From an uncultured Lachnospira sp. (GTDB lineage Bacteria; Bacillota; Clostridia; Lachnospirales; Lachnospiraceae), in contig CAJUKN010000016.1 in the NCBI GenBank assembly GCA_910587485.1, positions 11,050 to 75,049 of the forward strand: DNA of 64,000 bases, in the 5' to 3' direction. Positions 30,521 to 38,720 of the stretch are shown piece after piece; position 1 is the stretch's first letter, and each line of letters opens with the position of its first letter. A program made the translations under genes and the position numbers. The notes beneath the pieces are model-generated. The model had not been told where the DNA came from, searched no databases, and saw nothing but the letters and a program-made list of their open reading frames with translations.

Positions 30521-31384
30521 CTATTGAATTAGCCAGCCAATCGCTCCTGTAGCTTGTTTTACAAGCTCTAATACTTGCTTTGCAATTTCAAGAGCAGCAT
30601 AGGCAGCACCTATTGCAATATAAATTCCAGCTTTTTCTAACTCTAGTCCTCCTATTACGATTAATAAATAAAGTACTTTATAAAACTGCCACCAACACAG
30701 GCTATGAAGTTGTTGATTGTATTGTACTATCTGTCGGTCAACATGTGCAATTTGAGATTGAAGTCCTAGAACTTTTTGTTGTGCGTAATTCAGTTGTTGT
30801 TGTGCTGTTGAAAGTTTTTCCTGTGTTTTGGCAACAAATGCTTTCACCATTTCTACTACTTTATTTGCAATATTTTGAAAGAACGATAAATCAACAGAAA
30901 TGGAAAAATAAAATTGTCCATTGTTAAAATTAGAATAATTGGCAATTAATGTGATATGAGCGTTTAAAGTGAAAAAATTAATTGCTGCATCCAAGTAAAA
31001 TTTGCCAGATTCATAACTTAAAAAAGCGCTTATTTGGCATATATTTAAAAGTTTTAAAGAAGCATTTAAATAGAAAACATAATCATTTTTCTTTAAACAA
31101 AGATAGAGTGTTGGACCACTTCCATCATATAAATATTGGTCAAGCAGATTATTGTCTTTGTTTTCAAATTTTTCAATACCACGCATAGATTGTTGTTTTA
31201 CGGCTCTGTCTAGTACAAGCCACCCTAAATCAATAGGGGATATATTAACAAGTGTTTCCATGCCACCATCTTCGTTTATTTCTAAAAACAGATTGATTGT
31301 AATACCTAAAAAACAAGAGAAGCACATACAAATAAGCCTTTGTAAAGCGTATAATTTCCAGCGGCAATACTGTTTTGCGTACAA
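30521..31384 (-). pseudogene. Coiled-coil and hydrophobic segment of the decayed large gene
   Basis: Frame open for 287 codons. After a short out-of-frame start it continues the beta-rich protein (FLGITINLFLEINEDGG), then beta strands of the same alternating kind as upstream, a coiled coil with many Gln (LSTAQQQLNYAQQKV..., near 30780-30850), and a C-terminal hydrophobic alanine-rich pair of helices. The join with the upstream segment is a T6 run (A6 on + at 31308-31313): one more T gives the continuous reading GLFVCASLVFLGITIN. It ends in TAG at 30521. Confidence 0.65.
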
Positions 31385-32400
31385 TAATAAAGCTGTGGTG
31401 CCAGTGCAATCTCTCCTTTTGAACTGATGGTGTAATGTTTTATATTATTTTGGTTGGTAAGCATCCAGCCTTGTTTTGTTTTACGAACAAGGATTTTGTC
31501 AAAAGTAACTGCACAAGCAGTATGTCCACCACAAGAACCGTCATAGGCTGCCGAGAAAGCATCTGCAATTTTTTTCAAAGTATCGTTGTCAATATCTGCA
31601 TTTATATTTTGTAATGGTGTGATATCCATTATTTTAGCTTTAATGGGCAAAGGTTCAATAGCAAAAATTTCAAAGTCTTTGCCATCGGGCAATGTAATGC
31701 CAAAAACACTTAACAGTCGTGTAAAGCTCATTTGGTTGATTGCCAAGCCAAGTGCTGTTAAAGAAAGAATATTGCCAACACATTTTATAAACAGCAATGC
31801 AAATAAATCAAGTTTTCTGAGTGTTACGCTACCCCATTCGCCAAAGATAAGACCGCCATTGCTATAACTAAAGCTTATGCCTAATTCAAATAATTTAAAA
31901 AAGCTGCCTATTGTCAATGGGGTGATTGAGCTTGAATAACTGGCAGAAAGTGAAAATTCATTTGCACTTGCAGAAGAAGAAATAATAAATAAATGTTCAT
32001 GTCCATCAATATAAAAAACAAGAGTTCCTTTTAAAGAGAGCGTGATAGATTTTGAATAAGTAAATGAACAGTCCAGTTCCCTTATATCCAATTTGTCCTT
32101 GTCAATTTTGGCGTGAGAAGAGTCCATATGTAAAAGAACAAAAAAGCTTTTTCCAAAACCAGCACTAAGAGATATAGTGGTAGCTTCTGAAAGAATTTTT
32201 GATAAAACATTTAAAAATCCCATATTGCTATCAGCTAAATTGGCATTGGCAAGAACAAGTACAGAAATATTCTTTAACGCCATATTATCTAACAGAAAAA
32301 AGGCAGGACTTTCTTTGTCAAAACCAATTTTATTAAGTTTTTGTAATAAAGCGTTTCCTTGTGATAAAGAAAGGTCTCCATTTTTGAAAGCAAAACACAA
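31306..32400 (-). pseudogene. Beta-rich (DUF6603-like) segment of the decayed large gene
   Basis: 364 codons made of repeated amphipathic beta strands (for example SLSAGFGKSFFVLLHM, SLKGTLVFYIDG, ELGISFSYSNGGL), a pattern that resembles DUF6603-type proteins, though I cannot test this. The frame is joined upstream to the 32412-32900 segment by a one-base loss near 32415 (reading ...KETP-VGAFNLCFAF) and downstream to the next segment at the T6 run at 31308-31313. Function unknown. Confidence 0.65.
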
Positions 32401-32411
32401 ATTGAAAGCAC

Positions 32412-32900
32412 CTACGGGGTTTCCTTTAGCATTTGAAGAAAATGCTCAAAATCATCATTTTCTTTGGCATAACATAGCGCATTTTTTTCAGAGGACAGAA
32501 CAAGAACGATTCCTTTATTTTCGTGCATAACTCCAATAGAAAGCGTGTCATTACAATATGCTGCTGCAAATAGTCCATTGCTTTGCCAAACAAGTGCGAT
32601 ATCTCCTGCTAAATTTTTTATATAGCTATAAAAAGGAGCTTTGGAAAAGGTGTCTCCAAAACCGTGATGAATGCCATTAAGCAGTTTAATAAGGTAATCT
32701 TGCGTAAAAGAAAATTTCCCTGATAATATACTGCAAGAAGGATTGTGTACAATAGAAGCCTCTAAAGGGATACCAAACATAATGCCTGTTGCAGAAAAAG
32801 AAAAATTGGTTTTTGGTAAAGTTGGTTCATAAGGTGAATGGGTTGTTATTTGGTATAAGGATTGATTTTTGTGGTTATCATTAGCATTTATTTTTTTCAT
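32412..32900 (-). pseudogene. 5' segment of the decayed large gene (real start codon)
   Basis: Starts at ATG 32900 with GAGG 9 bases upstream, the only proper translation start in the 4.3-kb block. It encodes a Ser/Phe-rich beta protein without signal peptide (MKKINANDNHK...). The frame ends at a TAG (32412-32414) created by loss of one G/C in a run near 32415-32418; restoring it leads directly into the 31306-32400 frame. The complete ancestral gene would run 32900 to 28566, about 1,440 codons. Confidence 0.65.
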
Positions 32901-33117
32901 AGGCAATTTCCTCTAATTTATTTATGATAATAGAAAGCTCAACACACTTTCTTTGAACAGTAACTTATTTTATATCTTTTATTAGAAAATATAACACGAA
33001 CTTTGTTTTATATAGCAACTATATCACATCATAAAAAACATTTACATATATTTTTATAGTTAAAAAAGGTATAAGTAAATAAATTGTAAATGCAATGATT
33101 TAACCTCATCATATGAA

Positions 33118-33142
33118 AAATGAAACTAGGAATCGTAGGATT
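33118..33142 (+). other. Left attachment site (attL) of the prophage remnant
   Basis: 25 bases matching the start of ychF (39921-39945) with a single mismatch, including the ATG at 33120 and the codons for MKLGIVG. After base 33142 the match to ychF stops and the reading runs into TAG. This is the original 5' end of ychF left behind when the phage integrated, or the phage-carried copy. Confidence 0.85.
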
Positions 33143-33200
33143 TTAGGATTTTTATATAAATCAATAAGTTTTTATATAAAGGTCTAAAAGGATATGGTTT

Positions 33201-33476
33201 GTGATTTGCAGAAAAATAATAAGATATGCATTGCTGCATCAGCTTGATAAGATAATTTATGAATATGTAGACAGAAAGAATGAGATTATTACGCAGATTG
33301 ACAGTATAGAAAATGAGATTTTTTATGATATTTTATTTTCAAGATATATTGAGCAAAAAACATTTGAGAGGATAGCACAAGATATGAACTATTCATTTAG
33401 ACAGATTACAAGATTACATGAAAAGGCTTTAAAAGAATTTGAAAAAAAGTATGGAATCAAGTATTTAGAAGAATAA
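33201..33476 (+). CDS. Phage late-gene regulator, sigma-70 region 4-like (DUF1492-like), probably 5'-truncated
   Basis: 91 codons from a GTG with AAAAGG 8 bases upstream. The C-terminal half is a helix-turn-helix resembling sigma-70 region 4 (YIEQKTFERIAQDMNYSFRQITRLHEKAL). Such DUF1492/ArpU-like proteins precede the packaging genes in Clostridial and Lachnospiraceae phages, where they switch on late expression. Proteins of this kind are usually 120-140 aa, so the N-terminus is probably lost. It is the first gene inside attL; packaging and head genes that should follow are missing. Confidence 0.7.
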   Translation: MICRKIIRYALLHQLDKIIYEYVDRKNEIITQIDSIENEIFYDILFSRYIEQKTFERIAQDMNYSFRQITRLHEKALKEFEKKYGIKYLEE

Positions 33477-33613
33477 AACATGTCATAGAATGTCCTATTG
33501 AAAATCTGGTAGACTTAAAATTGAAGAAATTGAAAATTCCCTAAATCAATAGCTTCATATTTTAGTATTTGATGCAAAATGAAGTATTTGTTGTTTGACC
33601 TTGTTTCATAAAA

Positions 33614-33983
33614 AAGGTTGCAGGCGATAAATTATTTGTGTTGCCAGTCAAAGGTGAAAAAATAAAGGAGGTAACAACATGGTCAATAGGTTTAAAAAGT
33701 AGAATTATTTATAGAGTAAAAGAGAAAGAGACAAACGAGGCAAATTATTGAGCTGGTGAGTATAAGCTTCTTATGAAGGCAAAGTCAATTCCAAGTCCTT
33801 TTGGTTCTCCAAATATGGTAGATTGCACCAGACAAAGCCACAGAAGAACAATTAACAGGAACAGCAACAATTGCAGTATCAACTGTCCCTCGTTGGATTG
33901 AGAAAGATTATGATGTCACCGTTGTTGAAGATGAGAATGGTTATCCTACATCAATTACATTAACAGCAAAAGCTGGTAATTAA
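33614..33983 (+). pseudogene. Fragments of phage connector and tail tube genes
   Basis: Three coherent pieces in a stretch with no intact gene. 33614-33751 reads VAGDKLFVLPVKGEKIKEV... to a TGA. The same frame continues AGEYKLLMKAKSIPSPFGSPN, which resembles the N-terminus of Siphoviridae major tail tube proteins. At about 33822 the sense frame shifts to one ending at 33983 (APDKATEEQLTGTATIAV...TLTAKAGN), a likely tail tube C-terminus, so the middle of the gene is deleted. AAGGAGG with an ATG at 33679 survives but now leads to a stop after seven codons. Confidence 0.5.
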
Positions 33984-34160
33984 AATTAAATAAACAGATT
34001 AAAAAAGATTTAGAATATAGGCAACATAAAATAAATACAGGCAACCAAAAGTTTGCATTAAAACAGGGATGTTATAATTAATAATTAAAGATATAACAAT
34101 AAATTTTTTAGTCTTATCGGGAAAGTTTCCCAGTTCTTAAGCAGGAGTTCAACTTGCTTA

Positions 34161-34189
34161 TTTTGGCAGGAGTTTAAGTCCTGCCAAAA
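34161..34189. terminator. Perfect inverted repeat between tail fragments and tail chaperone gene
   Basis: TTTTGGCAGGA and TCCTGCCAAAA around a 7-base loop. A related imperfect hairpin (AAGCAGG...TTGCTT) lies just before it at 34139-34159. The 310-bp stretch 33984-34296 holds no ORF otherwise. Probable terminator in the tail operon. Confidence 0.55.
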
Positions 34190-34296
34190 TGTAAAAAAGT
34201 GGCAATCTTAAAACAAATTTATAAGTTAATTGCAAGGTATTGAATTATATTTTTATATATTTAGGAAAATTAAAAAAGAAAGAAGAAAAATAAGAT

Positions 34297-34629
34297 ATGA
34301 ATACATTTACAATAAATGAAAAAGAATACAAAGCAAAACCATTTGATTTTGAAATGGTTTGTGATTTAGAGGATATGGGAATCGAAATTTCAGAAATAGG
34401 TCAAAAACAGTTATCCTTTATTCGTGCATATTTTGGAATCTGCGTAGGAGTAAGTAAAAAAGAGGCAGGAAAGCAAATAGAGGCACATATTGCCAATGGT
34501 GGTGATTTTACAGAATTATCAAACAGTATATCAAAAGAGGTTGAAAAATCAGATTTTTTTTACAGCCTCCAACAGAAAACGGAAACGAAGATTGCAGAGA
34601 ACAAGAACGAAAAGACTCCGAAATCATAA
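34297..34629 (+). CDS. Phage tail assembly chaperone, gpG-like
   Basis: 110 aa, ATG after a weak AAAGAAAGAAG. N-terminus FTINEKEYKAKPFDFEMVCDLEDMG and the following helices fit the short tail assembly chaperones of Lachnospiraceae phages (DUF6096-like). Near the 3' end, bases 34554-34561 are T8; the 0-frame codons TTT TTT are preceded by T, the slippery heptamer T_TTT_TTT. A -1 slip leads into the long T extension (next entry), just as in the lambda gpG/gpGT arrangement. The chaperone would guide polymerisation of the tail tube on the tape measure, but both those genes are lost or broken here. Confidence 0.75.
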   Translation: MNTFTINEKEYKAKPFDFEMVCDLEDMGIEISEIGQKQLSFIRAYFGICVGVSKKEAGKQIEAHIANGGDFTELSNSISKEVEKSDFFYSLQQKTETKIAENKNEKTPKS

Positions 34630-35015
34630 AAAATTACAAATCACTAAGAGAACTATTTGAAAATGAATGGTTCCCTAAGACAAATGCTATTGGAATATCA
34701 TGGGATGAATTTTGGCATATGAATCCTGATATTATTAATCTTATGATAAAAGGACATCAGGAAAAAATAAAACAACAGGATTATTTTGCATGACTGTACA
34801 ATCAATATACAATGTCGGCTGTATCCATTGCAGTTGAACATTGTCTTGCTGGCAAAAAGGCAAAATCAAAATATATTAGAAAGCCAATTATGCAGAAAAT
34901 ATATGATAATGCCAAAGAATGTTATAGTGAGTCAAAAGAAGAATGTACTGTTTTTGAAATGAAACAAAGAATCAAATTATTAAAAGAGCAAAATTTTCCA
35001 GAAAGTCCAATGTAG
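34560..35015 (+). pseudogene. gpT-like extension of the tail chaperone, reached by -1 frameshift, with in-frame TGA
   Basis: After the slip at 34554-34561 the -1 frame reads LQPPTENGNED...WFPKTNAIGISWDEFWHMNPD..., a typical gpT-like extension. A TGA at 34791-34793 interrupts it, and the same frame then continues for 74 codons (LYNQYTMSAVSIAVEH...GKKAKSKYI) to 35015. The conserved sequence around the stop suggests TGG (Trp) mutated to TGA. Reading 34812-35015 as an independent gene from its ATG has no RBS support. A terminator follows at 35053. Confidence 0.7.
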
Positions 35016-35052
35016 AAATGTGAAAATTATATAAAAAATTTGAATAAGTGAT

Positions 35053-35097
35053 AAGACGATAACATTATTTTAAAATGATAATTTTATCGTCTTTTTT
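35053..35097 (+). terminator. Terminator after the tail chaperone region
   Basis: AAGACGATAA and TTATCGTCTT stem with a 25-base AT-rich loop followed by T6. Confidence 0.85.
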
Positions 35098-35288
35098 GTT
35101 GACGAAATTTATAACTTTTTATCATAAAAATAAATATTTTTATAAACATAAAATGCTTTCAAAAACACAGTAATACTAGTTTTGACATAGTAAACATAAA
35201 AAGTTTAATTATTTTTTTTAATGACAAAATTTCTTTTATATGATATTATTTTATAAAATATTTACATCTTTAAGGAGGAAGTTTAAAA

Positions 35289-35930
35289 ATGACAAATGAA
35301 CCCAAAAAATGCAAGTACTGCCAAGCTGAGATGCCCCCAAATGCAAATATATGTCTTCACTGTGGAAAAAGACAGGGAGGGGCTTTAAAATACATTTTAA
35401 TTGCATTAGCAGTTTTTGTTGTGATAGGAGTTGTAGTAGCAGGATTTGGAAAGGATGATGGACCTAAAAAAGTTAATTCAGACAATTCTGTTGAAGACAA
35501 TGCTGGAAATGATGCTACTACAGAAGAAAGTAAAAAAGATACATTTACAGTAGGTGAGACAGCAGAGATGCAAAATGTTCAAGTAACTTTGAGCAATTAT
35601 GAAGAGAGTGAAGGTTCTGGGTTTTATAAGCCATCAGAAGGAAAAGTATTTGTTCTTGCTGAATTTGAAATTGCAAATAATTCAGATAAAGATTTAGCAA
35701 TTAGCAGTTTGTTAAGTTTTAAGGGTTATGCAGATGATTATTCATTAAATTATTCAGTTGCAGCAATGATTGATAAGGCTGATTCTACGCTTGATGGAAG
35801 TGTAGCAGCAGGCAAGAAGATGAAAGGCTGGATAGGATATGAAGTGGATGCAGATTGGGGAAAAGTTGAAATAGAGTTTTCACCAGAAGTATGGAAAAGT
35901 AAAAAATTTAAGTTTTTAATCGAAAAATAA
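35289..35930 (+). CDS. Zinc-ribbon membrane protein with DUF4352 domain
   Basis: 213 aa, ATG with AAGGAGG upstream. Residues 1-30 form a zinc ribbon (C-x2-C...C-x2-C), 34-55 a membrane span, 56-90 a Ser/Asp/Glu-rich linker, and 95-213 an immunoglobulin-like DUF4352 domain (FTVGETAEMQNVQVTL..., KVFVLAEFEIANNS, SVAAGKKMKGWIGYEV). DUF4352 proteins are exported or surface-exposed and their role is unknown. Located inside the prophage but carrying its own strong RBS and flanked by terminators, it looks like phage cargo. It likely forms a unit with the next zinc-ribbon gene 49 bases downstream. Confidence 0.85.
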   Translation: MTNEPKKCKYCQAEMPPNANICLHCGKRQGGALKYILIALAVFVVIGVVVAGFGKDDGPKKVNSDNSVEDNAGNDATTEESKKDTFTVGETAEMQNVQVTLSNYEESEGSGFYKPSEGKVFVLAEFEIANNSDKDLAISSLLSFKGYADDYSLNYSVAAMIDKADSTLDGSVAAGKKMKGWIGYEVDADWGKVEIEFSPEVWKSKKFKFLIEK

Positions 35931-35979
35931 AAATATGGATGATGAATACTTTTCACTGTACGATTAAGGAGGAATTTGC

Positions 35980-36417
35980 ATGGCATTGATAAACTGTCCC
36001 GAATGTAAAAGAGAAATAAGCGATATGGCAAGAAGCTGTCCACATTGTGGGTATTCATTTGAAAAAATGAAGTTTTGTAAATTTTGTGGAACTAAGATAC
36101 CAGAAGACAGCATTATATGTACAAAATGTGGCAGGCAGGTTGAATATACAAATCAAAACAGAGGTATTGTGATAAACAATGTTGCAAATTCTTCTGCAGG
36201 GCAGCCTTATATGCCTGTAATTAGACAACCAAAACAAGTTGACAAAGTGGTTGCTCTTATATTATGTATTTTGTTTGGATATTTAGGGGCGCATAAATTT
36301 TATGAAGGAAGTGCAGGAATGGGATTGTTATATTTATTTACATTTGGCTTATTTGGAATAGGCTGGTTTGTAGATATTATAGTTATTGCCACAAGACCCA
36401 ATCCATATTATGTTTAA
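35980..36417 (+). CDS. Zinc-ribbon TM2-domain membrane protein
   Basis: 145 aa, start at ATG 35980 with AGGAGG 9 bases upstream. Two zinc ribbons at the N-terminus (CPECKRE...CPHCG and CKFCGTK...CTKCG), a short linker, then a TM2 domain with two membrane spans joined by the GYLGAHKFYEG motif and ending in GIGWFVDIIVI. TM2 proteins are common cargo in Firmicutes; function unknown. It follows the DUF4352 gene, which has the same zinc-ribbon plus membrane layout, and is closed by a terminator. Confidence 0.88.
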   Translation: MALINCPECKREISDMARSCPHCGYSFEKMKFCKFCGTKIPEDSIICTKCGRQVEYTNQNRGIVINNVANSSAGQPYMPVIRQPKQVDKVVALILCILFGYLGAHKFYEGSAGMGLLYLFTFGLFGIGWFVDIIVIATRPNPYYV

Positions 36418-36460
36418 AGTAATAAATACGATATTTTTCAAGTATTCTTAATATCTTATT

Positions 36461-36487
36461 AAAAGAGGGCATTATGTCCTCTTTTTT
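36461..36487 (+). terminator. Terminator after the TM2 gene
   Basis: AAAAGAGG and CCTCTTTT arms around a 9-base loop, followed by further T residues. Confidence 0.85.
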
Positions 36488-36582
36488 GTTACCCTATTGT
36501 AAGGCGTTTTTATTGTTTTTGATTTATAACAGATACCTTTCAAAATGGAATGTCTGTTGTTTTGTAAAGAGGTGGTAAAATT

Positions 36583-36848
36583 ATGGAAAGAGTAATAATA
36601 GATAAAAAGGACACAGTTTTAGAACTAGAGAAGTCAAAACAAATGTGTTAAAAGCAATTAAAGATATTGATAAATTATTTAGAAGTTTAAAAAAGCTTGA
36701 AAAAATAGATGTTTCAAGTATGGAAGCAGTAAACAAAATTAATGGTAATAATTTAATAAAAATAGGACAGGAAATACAAGCATTACAGAAGATAAATTAC
36801 AGTCCAATTATCTTGCACAAATTAAAAATGGAACAGATGTATATATAA
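36583..36848 (+). pseudogene. Short frameshifted phage-type gene fragment
   Basis: ATG 36583 follows GAGGTGG and reads MERVIIDKKDTVLELEKSK before a stop at 36648. The frame beginning near 36627 continues as a helical, Lys/Leu-rich protein (VLKAIKDIDKLFRSLKKLEK...) to 36848. Joining the two needs one base change near 36625-36640. The helical pattern would fit the N-terminus of a tape measure or a coiled-coil structural protein; I do not recognise it. The 249 bases after it (36849-37097) are AT-rich and hold nothing I can name. Confidence 0.35.
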
Positions 36849-37097
36849 CACCATGTCACAATAAAAATAATTTATTATTGTATAATTAGATAGGGATAGA
36901 GTGTTTTTTTTAGGAAAAAGACAAATTTTTGCGGCAGTAAATATAAAAGATTACAAATTGATATAGTAATTTTGTTTTATGCAAATGAAAAAAGTACGAT
37001 ATTAAAACATATATTAATATAAAAAAAGAATAGATTTTTTAAAAATTTGTGAAAGAATAGGTTATTATATACATAAAGAAGGAGTTTAAGATTAAAA

Positions 37098-37235
37098 ATG
37101 AAAGAGAAAAATTACTACAAAAAACTTATTATTGAAATGATTGAAAACATAGACAATGTAAATGTGTTAATTAAAATTTACACGACAGTAAAAACACATT
37201 TAGAAATATTAAAAGAGAAGGAAGCAGAGGATTAA
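37098..37235 (+). CDS. Small phage protein (45 aa) convergent with the repressor
   Basis: 45 codons: MKEKNYYKKLIIEMIENIDN... ending KEKEAED. AAGGAG lies 14 bases upstream, a long spacing. Helical, charged proteins with this look often stand next to Cro/CI-type repressors in Lachnospiraceae prophages. Its last four bases overlap the end of the repressor gene on the other strand. No domain recognised. Confidence 0.6.
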   Translation: MKEKNYYKKLIIEMIENIDNVNVLIKIYTTVKTHLEILKEKEAED

Positions 37236-37603
37236 TCCTCTCTTCCACCCATAAATCGCTTTATAAAGTTCCAAAATAATTCTTTATCTGAATCCGATAA
37301 TTTCCAATAATTGATAATAGCCTGCTTGGCTTTAGGGTCTTTTTCTCCTATAATGGTTGCTATTGCTGAATAATCATCTGTTTTAATCAATTTGCAAATC
37401 TCGCCTTGCCCTGTACGCAGCCATTCTTCACTTATATTAAATTCTCGACAAACGGCTTTTAAGGTTTGTTCTGTTACAGCGTTTTTTTCTGTTTCAATAT
37501 CGCTTAATGAATTTGCTTTTAATCCTATTTTTTTTCCAAAATCTTTTTGAGACATTTTTAAGTCTTTTCTAATAAATTTTATTCGTTTATTGATTGTATC
37601 CAT
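37232..37603 (-). CDS. Prophage repressor, XRE/CI family
   Basis: 123 aa. ATG 37603 is chosen because GAGGA lies 6 bases upstream and it gives the usual MDTINKRIKFIR start. Residues 5-60 are a Cro/CI helix-turn-helix (MSQKDFGKKIGLKANSLSDIE), and the C-terminal part (EEWLRTGQGEI...) is the typical short tail of Firmicutes phage repressors, without a LexA-like peptidase domain. It faces the replication gene across a 166-bp control region that contains palindromic ATCGT/ACGAT sites, presumably its operators. It would hold the early genes off. Confidence 0.9.
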   Translation of the reverse strand: MDTINKRIKFIRKDLKMSQKDFGKKIGLKANSLSDIETEKNAVTEQTLKAVCREFNISEEWLRTGQGEICKLIKTDDYSAIATIIGEKDPKAKQAIINYWKLSDSDKELFWNFIKRFMGGRED

Positions 37604-37680
37604 ATAAATCCTCATATCTTTCTGCAATCTATAAGTTTTAGACAGCAATCTTTTTATTTTCCTTTTATTTTTAAAATTAT

Positions 37681-37755
37681 ATCGTTGGACGATAAAAAGT
37701 CAATATTTAATATTGATAAACAACGATAAACGATTTAAAATAATCGTACAACGAA
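37681..37755. promoter_or_regulatory. Operator cluster of the prophage repressor
   Basis: ATCGT-TGG-ACGAT at 37681-37693 is a perfect palindrome with a 3-base centre. A second, ATCGT-ACA-ACGAA, lies at 37743-37755. Between them two directly repeated ACGAT half sites occur at 37723-37734. Spacing and location between divergent genes fit repressor binding sites. They lie upstream of the GTG start at 37770, supporting that start. Confidence 0.65.
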
Positions 37756-37769
37756 TAGAAGGAGATGGA

Positions 37770-38333
37770 GTGACAGAAAAAGATATTCAAGATGGAAAGA
37801 AAATTTCAGAATTATTTGCTATTCTTTCTGAAGATAATAAAAATATGGTTATTGTTTATCTTTCAGCATTAAGGGATAAAGAGCTGGCGGATTCTTCAAA
37901 AGATAATAGTCAACAAAAACTGTTGAAAAATCAAGTTTTAGGTACATTAAAGAAACACCAAAAGAAAGAAGAAAAAGTTAAAAAGAAAAATAAAACACAA
38001 TCTCAATTAATTGAACAATTTTTAATGGAATTTGACATATCAACGTATCTTTTTGATGTTGTAAATGATTGGATTGAATATAAAAAAGAAGGAGGATTTA
38101 TATATAAGGAGACAGGATTAAAAAATTTGATAAGGCAAATATCAGAAAGTGCTAGTAAGTATAGCGATAAAGCAGTGGCAGCCGTTATAAAAGAAAGTAT
38201 TGCAAGTGGATATCAAGGAATTGTTTTTGATAAGTTATCAAAGACAAAACGAGAAGGAATGCCTGCTAATAATTTTTTGCAAAGAGAGTATGATTATAGT
38301 GCGTTGGAACAAAAACTTTTAAGTAATAATTAG
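37770..38333 (+). CDS. Phage replication/DnaD-like protein
   Basis: 187 aa. GTG 37770 is chosen because GGAG sits 5 bases upstream and the operators lie before it; a TTG at 37713 would place the operators inside the gene and has no RBS. N-terminal helices (DIQDGKKISELFAILSEDNKN...) look like the tail of a regulator; a Lys-rich linker follows; the C-terminal part (WIEYKKEGG...YKETGLKNLIRQI...IASGYQGIVFDKL) matches the C-terminal domain found in phage replication initiators and DnaD-like proteins. It is the first gene to the right of the operator, the expected place for an early replication function. Confidence 0.75.
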   Translation: MTEKDIQDGKKISELFAILSEDNKNMVIVYLSALRDKELADSSKDNSQQKLLKNQVLGTLKKHQKKEEKVKKKNKTQSQLIEQFLMEFDISTYLFDVVNDWIEYKKEGGFIYKETGLKNLIRQISESASKYSDKAVAAVIKESIASGYQGIVFDKLSKTKREGMPANNFLQREYDYSALEQKLLSNN

Positions 38334-38387
38334 TTGTAAGCATGATTACAATATATTGAGAAAAATATCCTAAAGCGAGGAATAACT

Positions 38388-38603
38388 ATGAATGAAACAA
38401 AGAAAAAAGAGATGAAAATTCCAATTTGGCAAAAAATAAATCTTACCATAGAAGATGCAGCAGCTTACAGCAATATAGGAATATGTAAATTAAATGAGAT
38501 TTCAAAAAAGCCAAATTGTCCTTTTGTTTTGTATATTGGGCGAAAAAAATTAATTAAGAGAAAAGAGTTTGAACAATACATAGCATCAATATTTGAGTTG
38601 TGA
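38388..38603 (+). CDS. xis: Excisionase, Tn916 Xis-like
   Basis: 71 aa, ATG after GCGAGGAA. Shows the Xis pattern IPIWQKINLTIEDAAAYSNIG followed by NCPFVLYIGRKKLIKRKEFEQYI, a winged-helix DNA-bending protein that works with the tyrosine integrase. It precedes the integrase by 117 bases, the standard order. It looks intact although the integrase is not. Confidence 0.88.
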   Translation: MNETKKKEMKIPIWQKINLTIEDAAAYSNIGICKLNEISKKPNCPFVLYIGRKKLIKRKEFEQYIASIFEL

Positions 38604-38720
38604 TATAGACTTATGAGTTTTTATATGTTAATATATAACAATATTGTATTAAAAACTCTTTTCATAGGATGGCAAGCGGTTCATTAAATTTGCAGGGTAT
38701 GGAAAGGTATGGTTATTTTT

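Noticed and set aside
31586..32530. Plus-strand open frames across the decayed minus-strand gene
   Set aside because: They have no RBS and their protein sequences are antisense shadows of the beta-rich segment.
34791..34793. TGA read as tryptophan (alternative genetic code)
   Set aside because: TGA is used as a normal stop in window genes such as prpC and the amidase, so this single TGA in a prophage relic is a mutation.
34812..35015. Independent 67-aa gene after the tail chaperone
   Set aside because: No RBS, and it is in exact frame with the gpT-like extension before the TGA, so it is the continuation of that gene.
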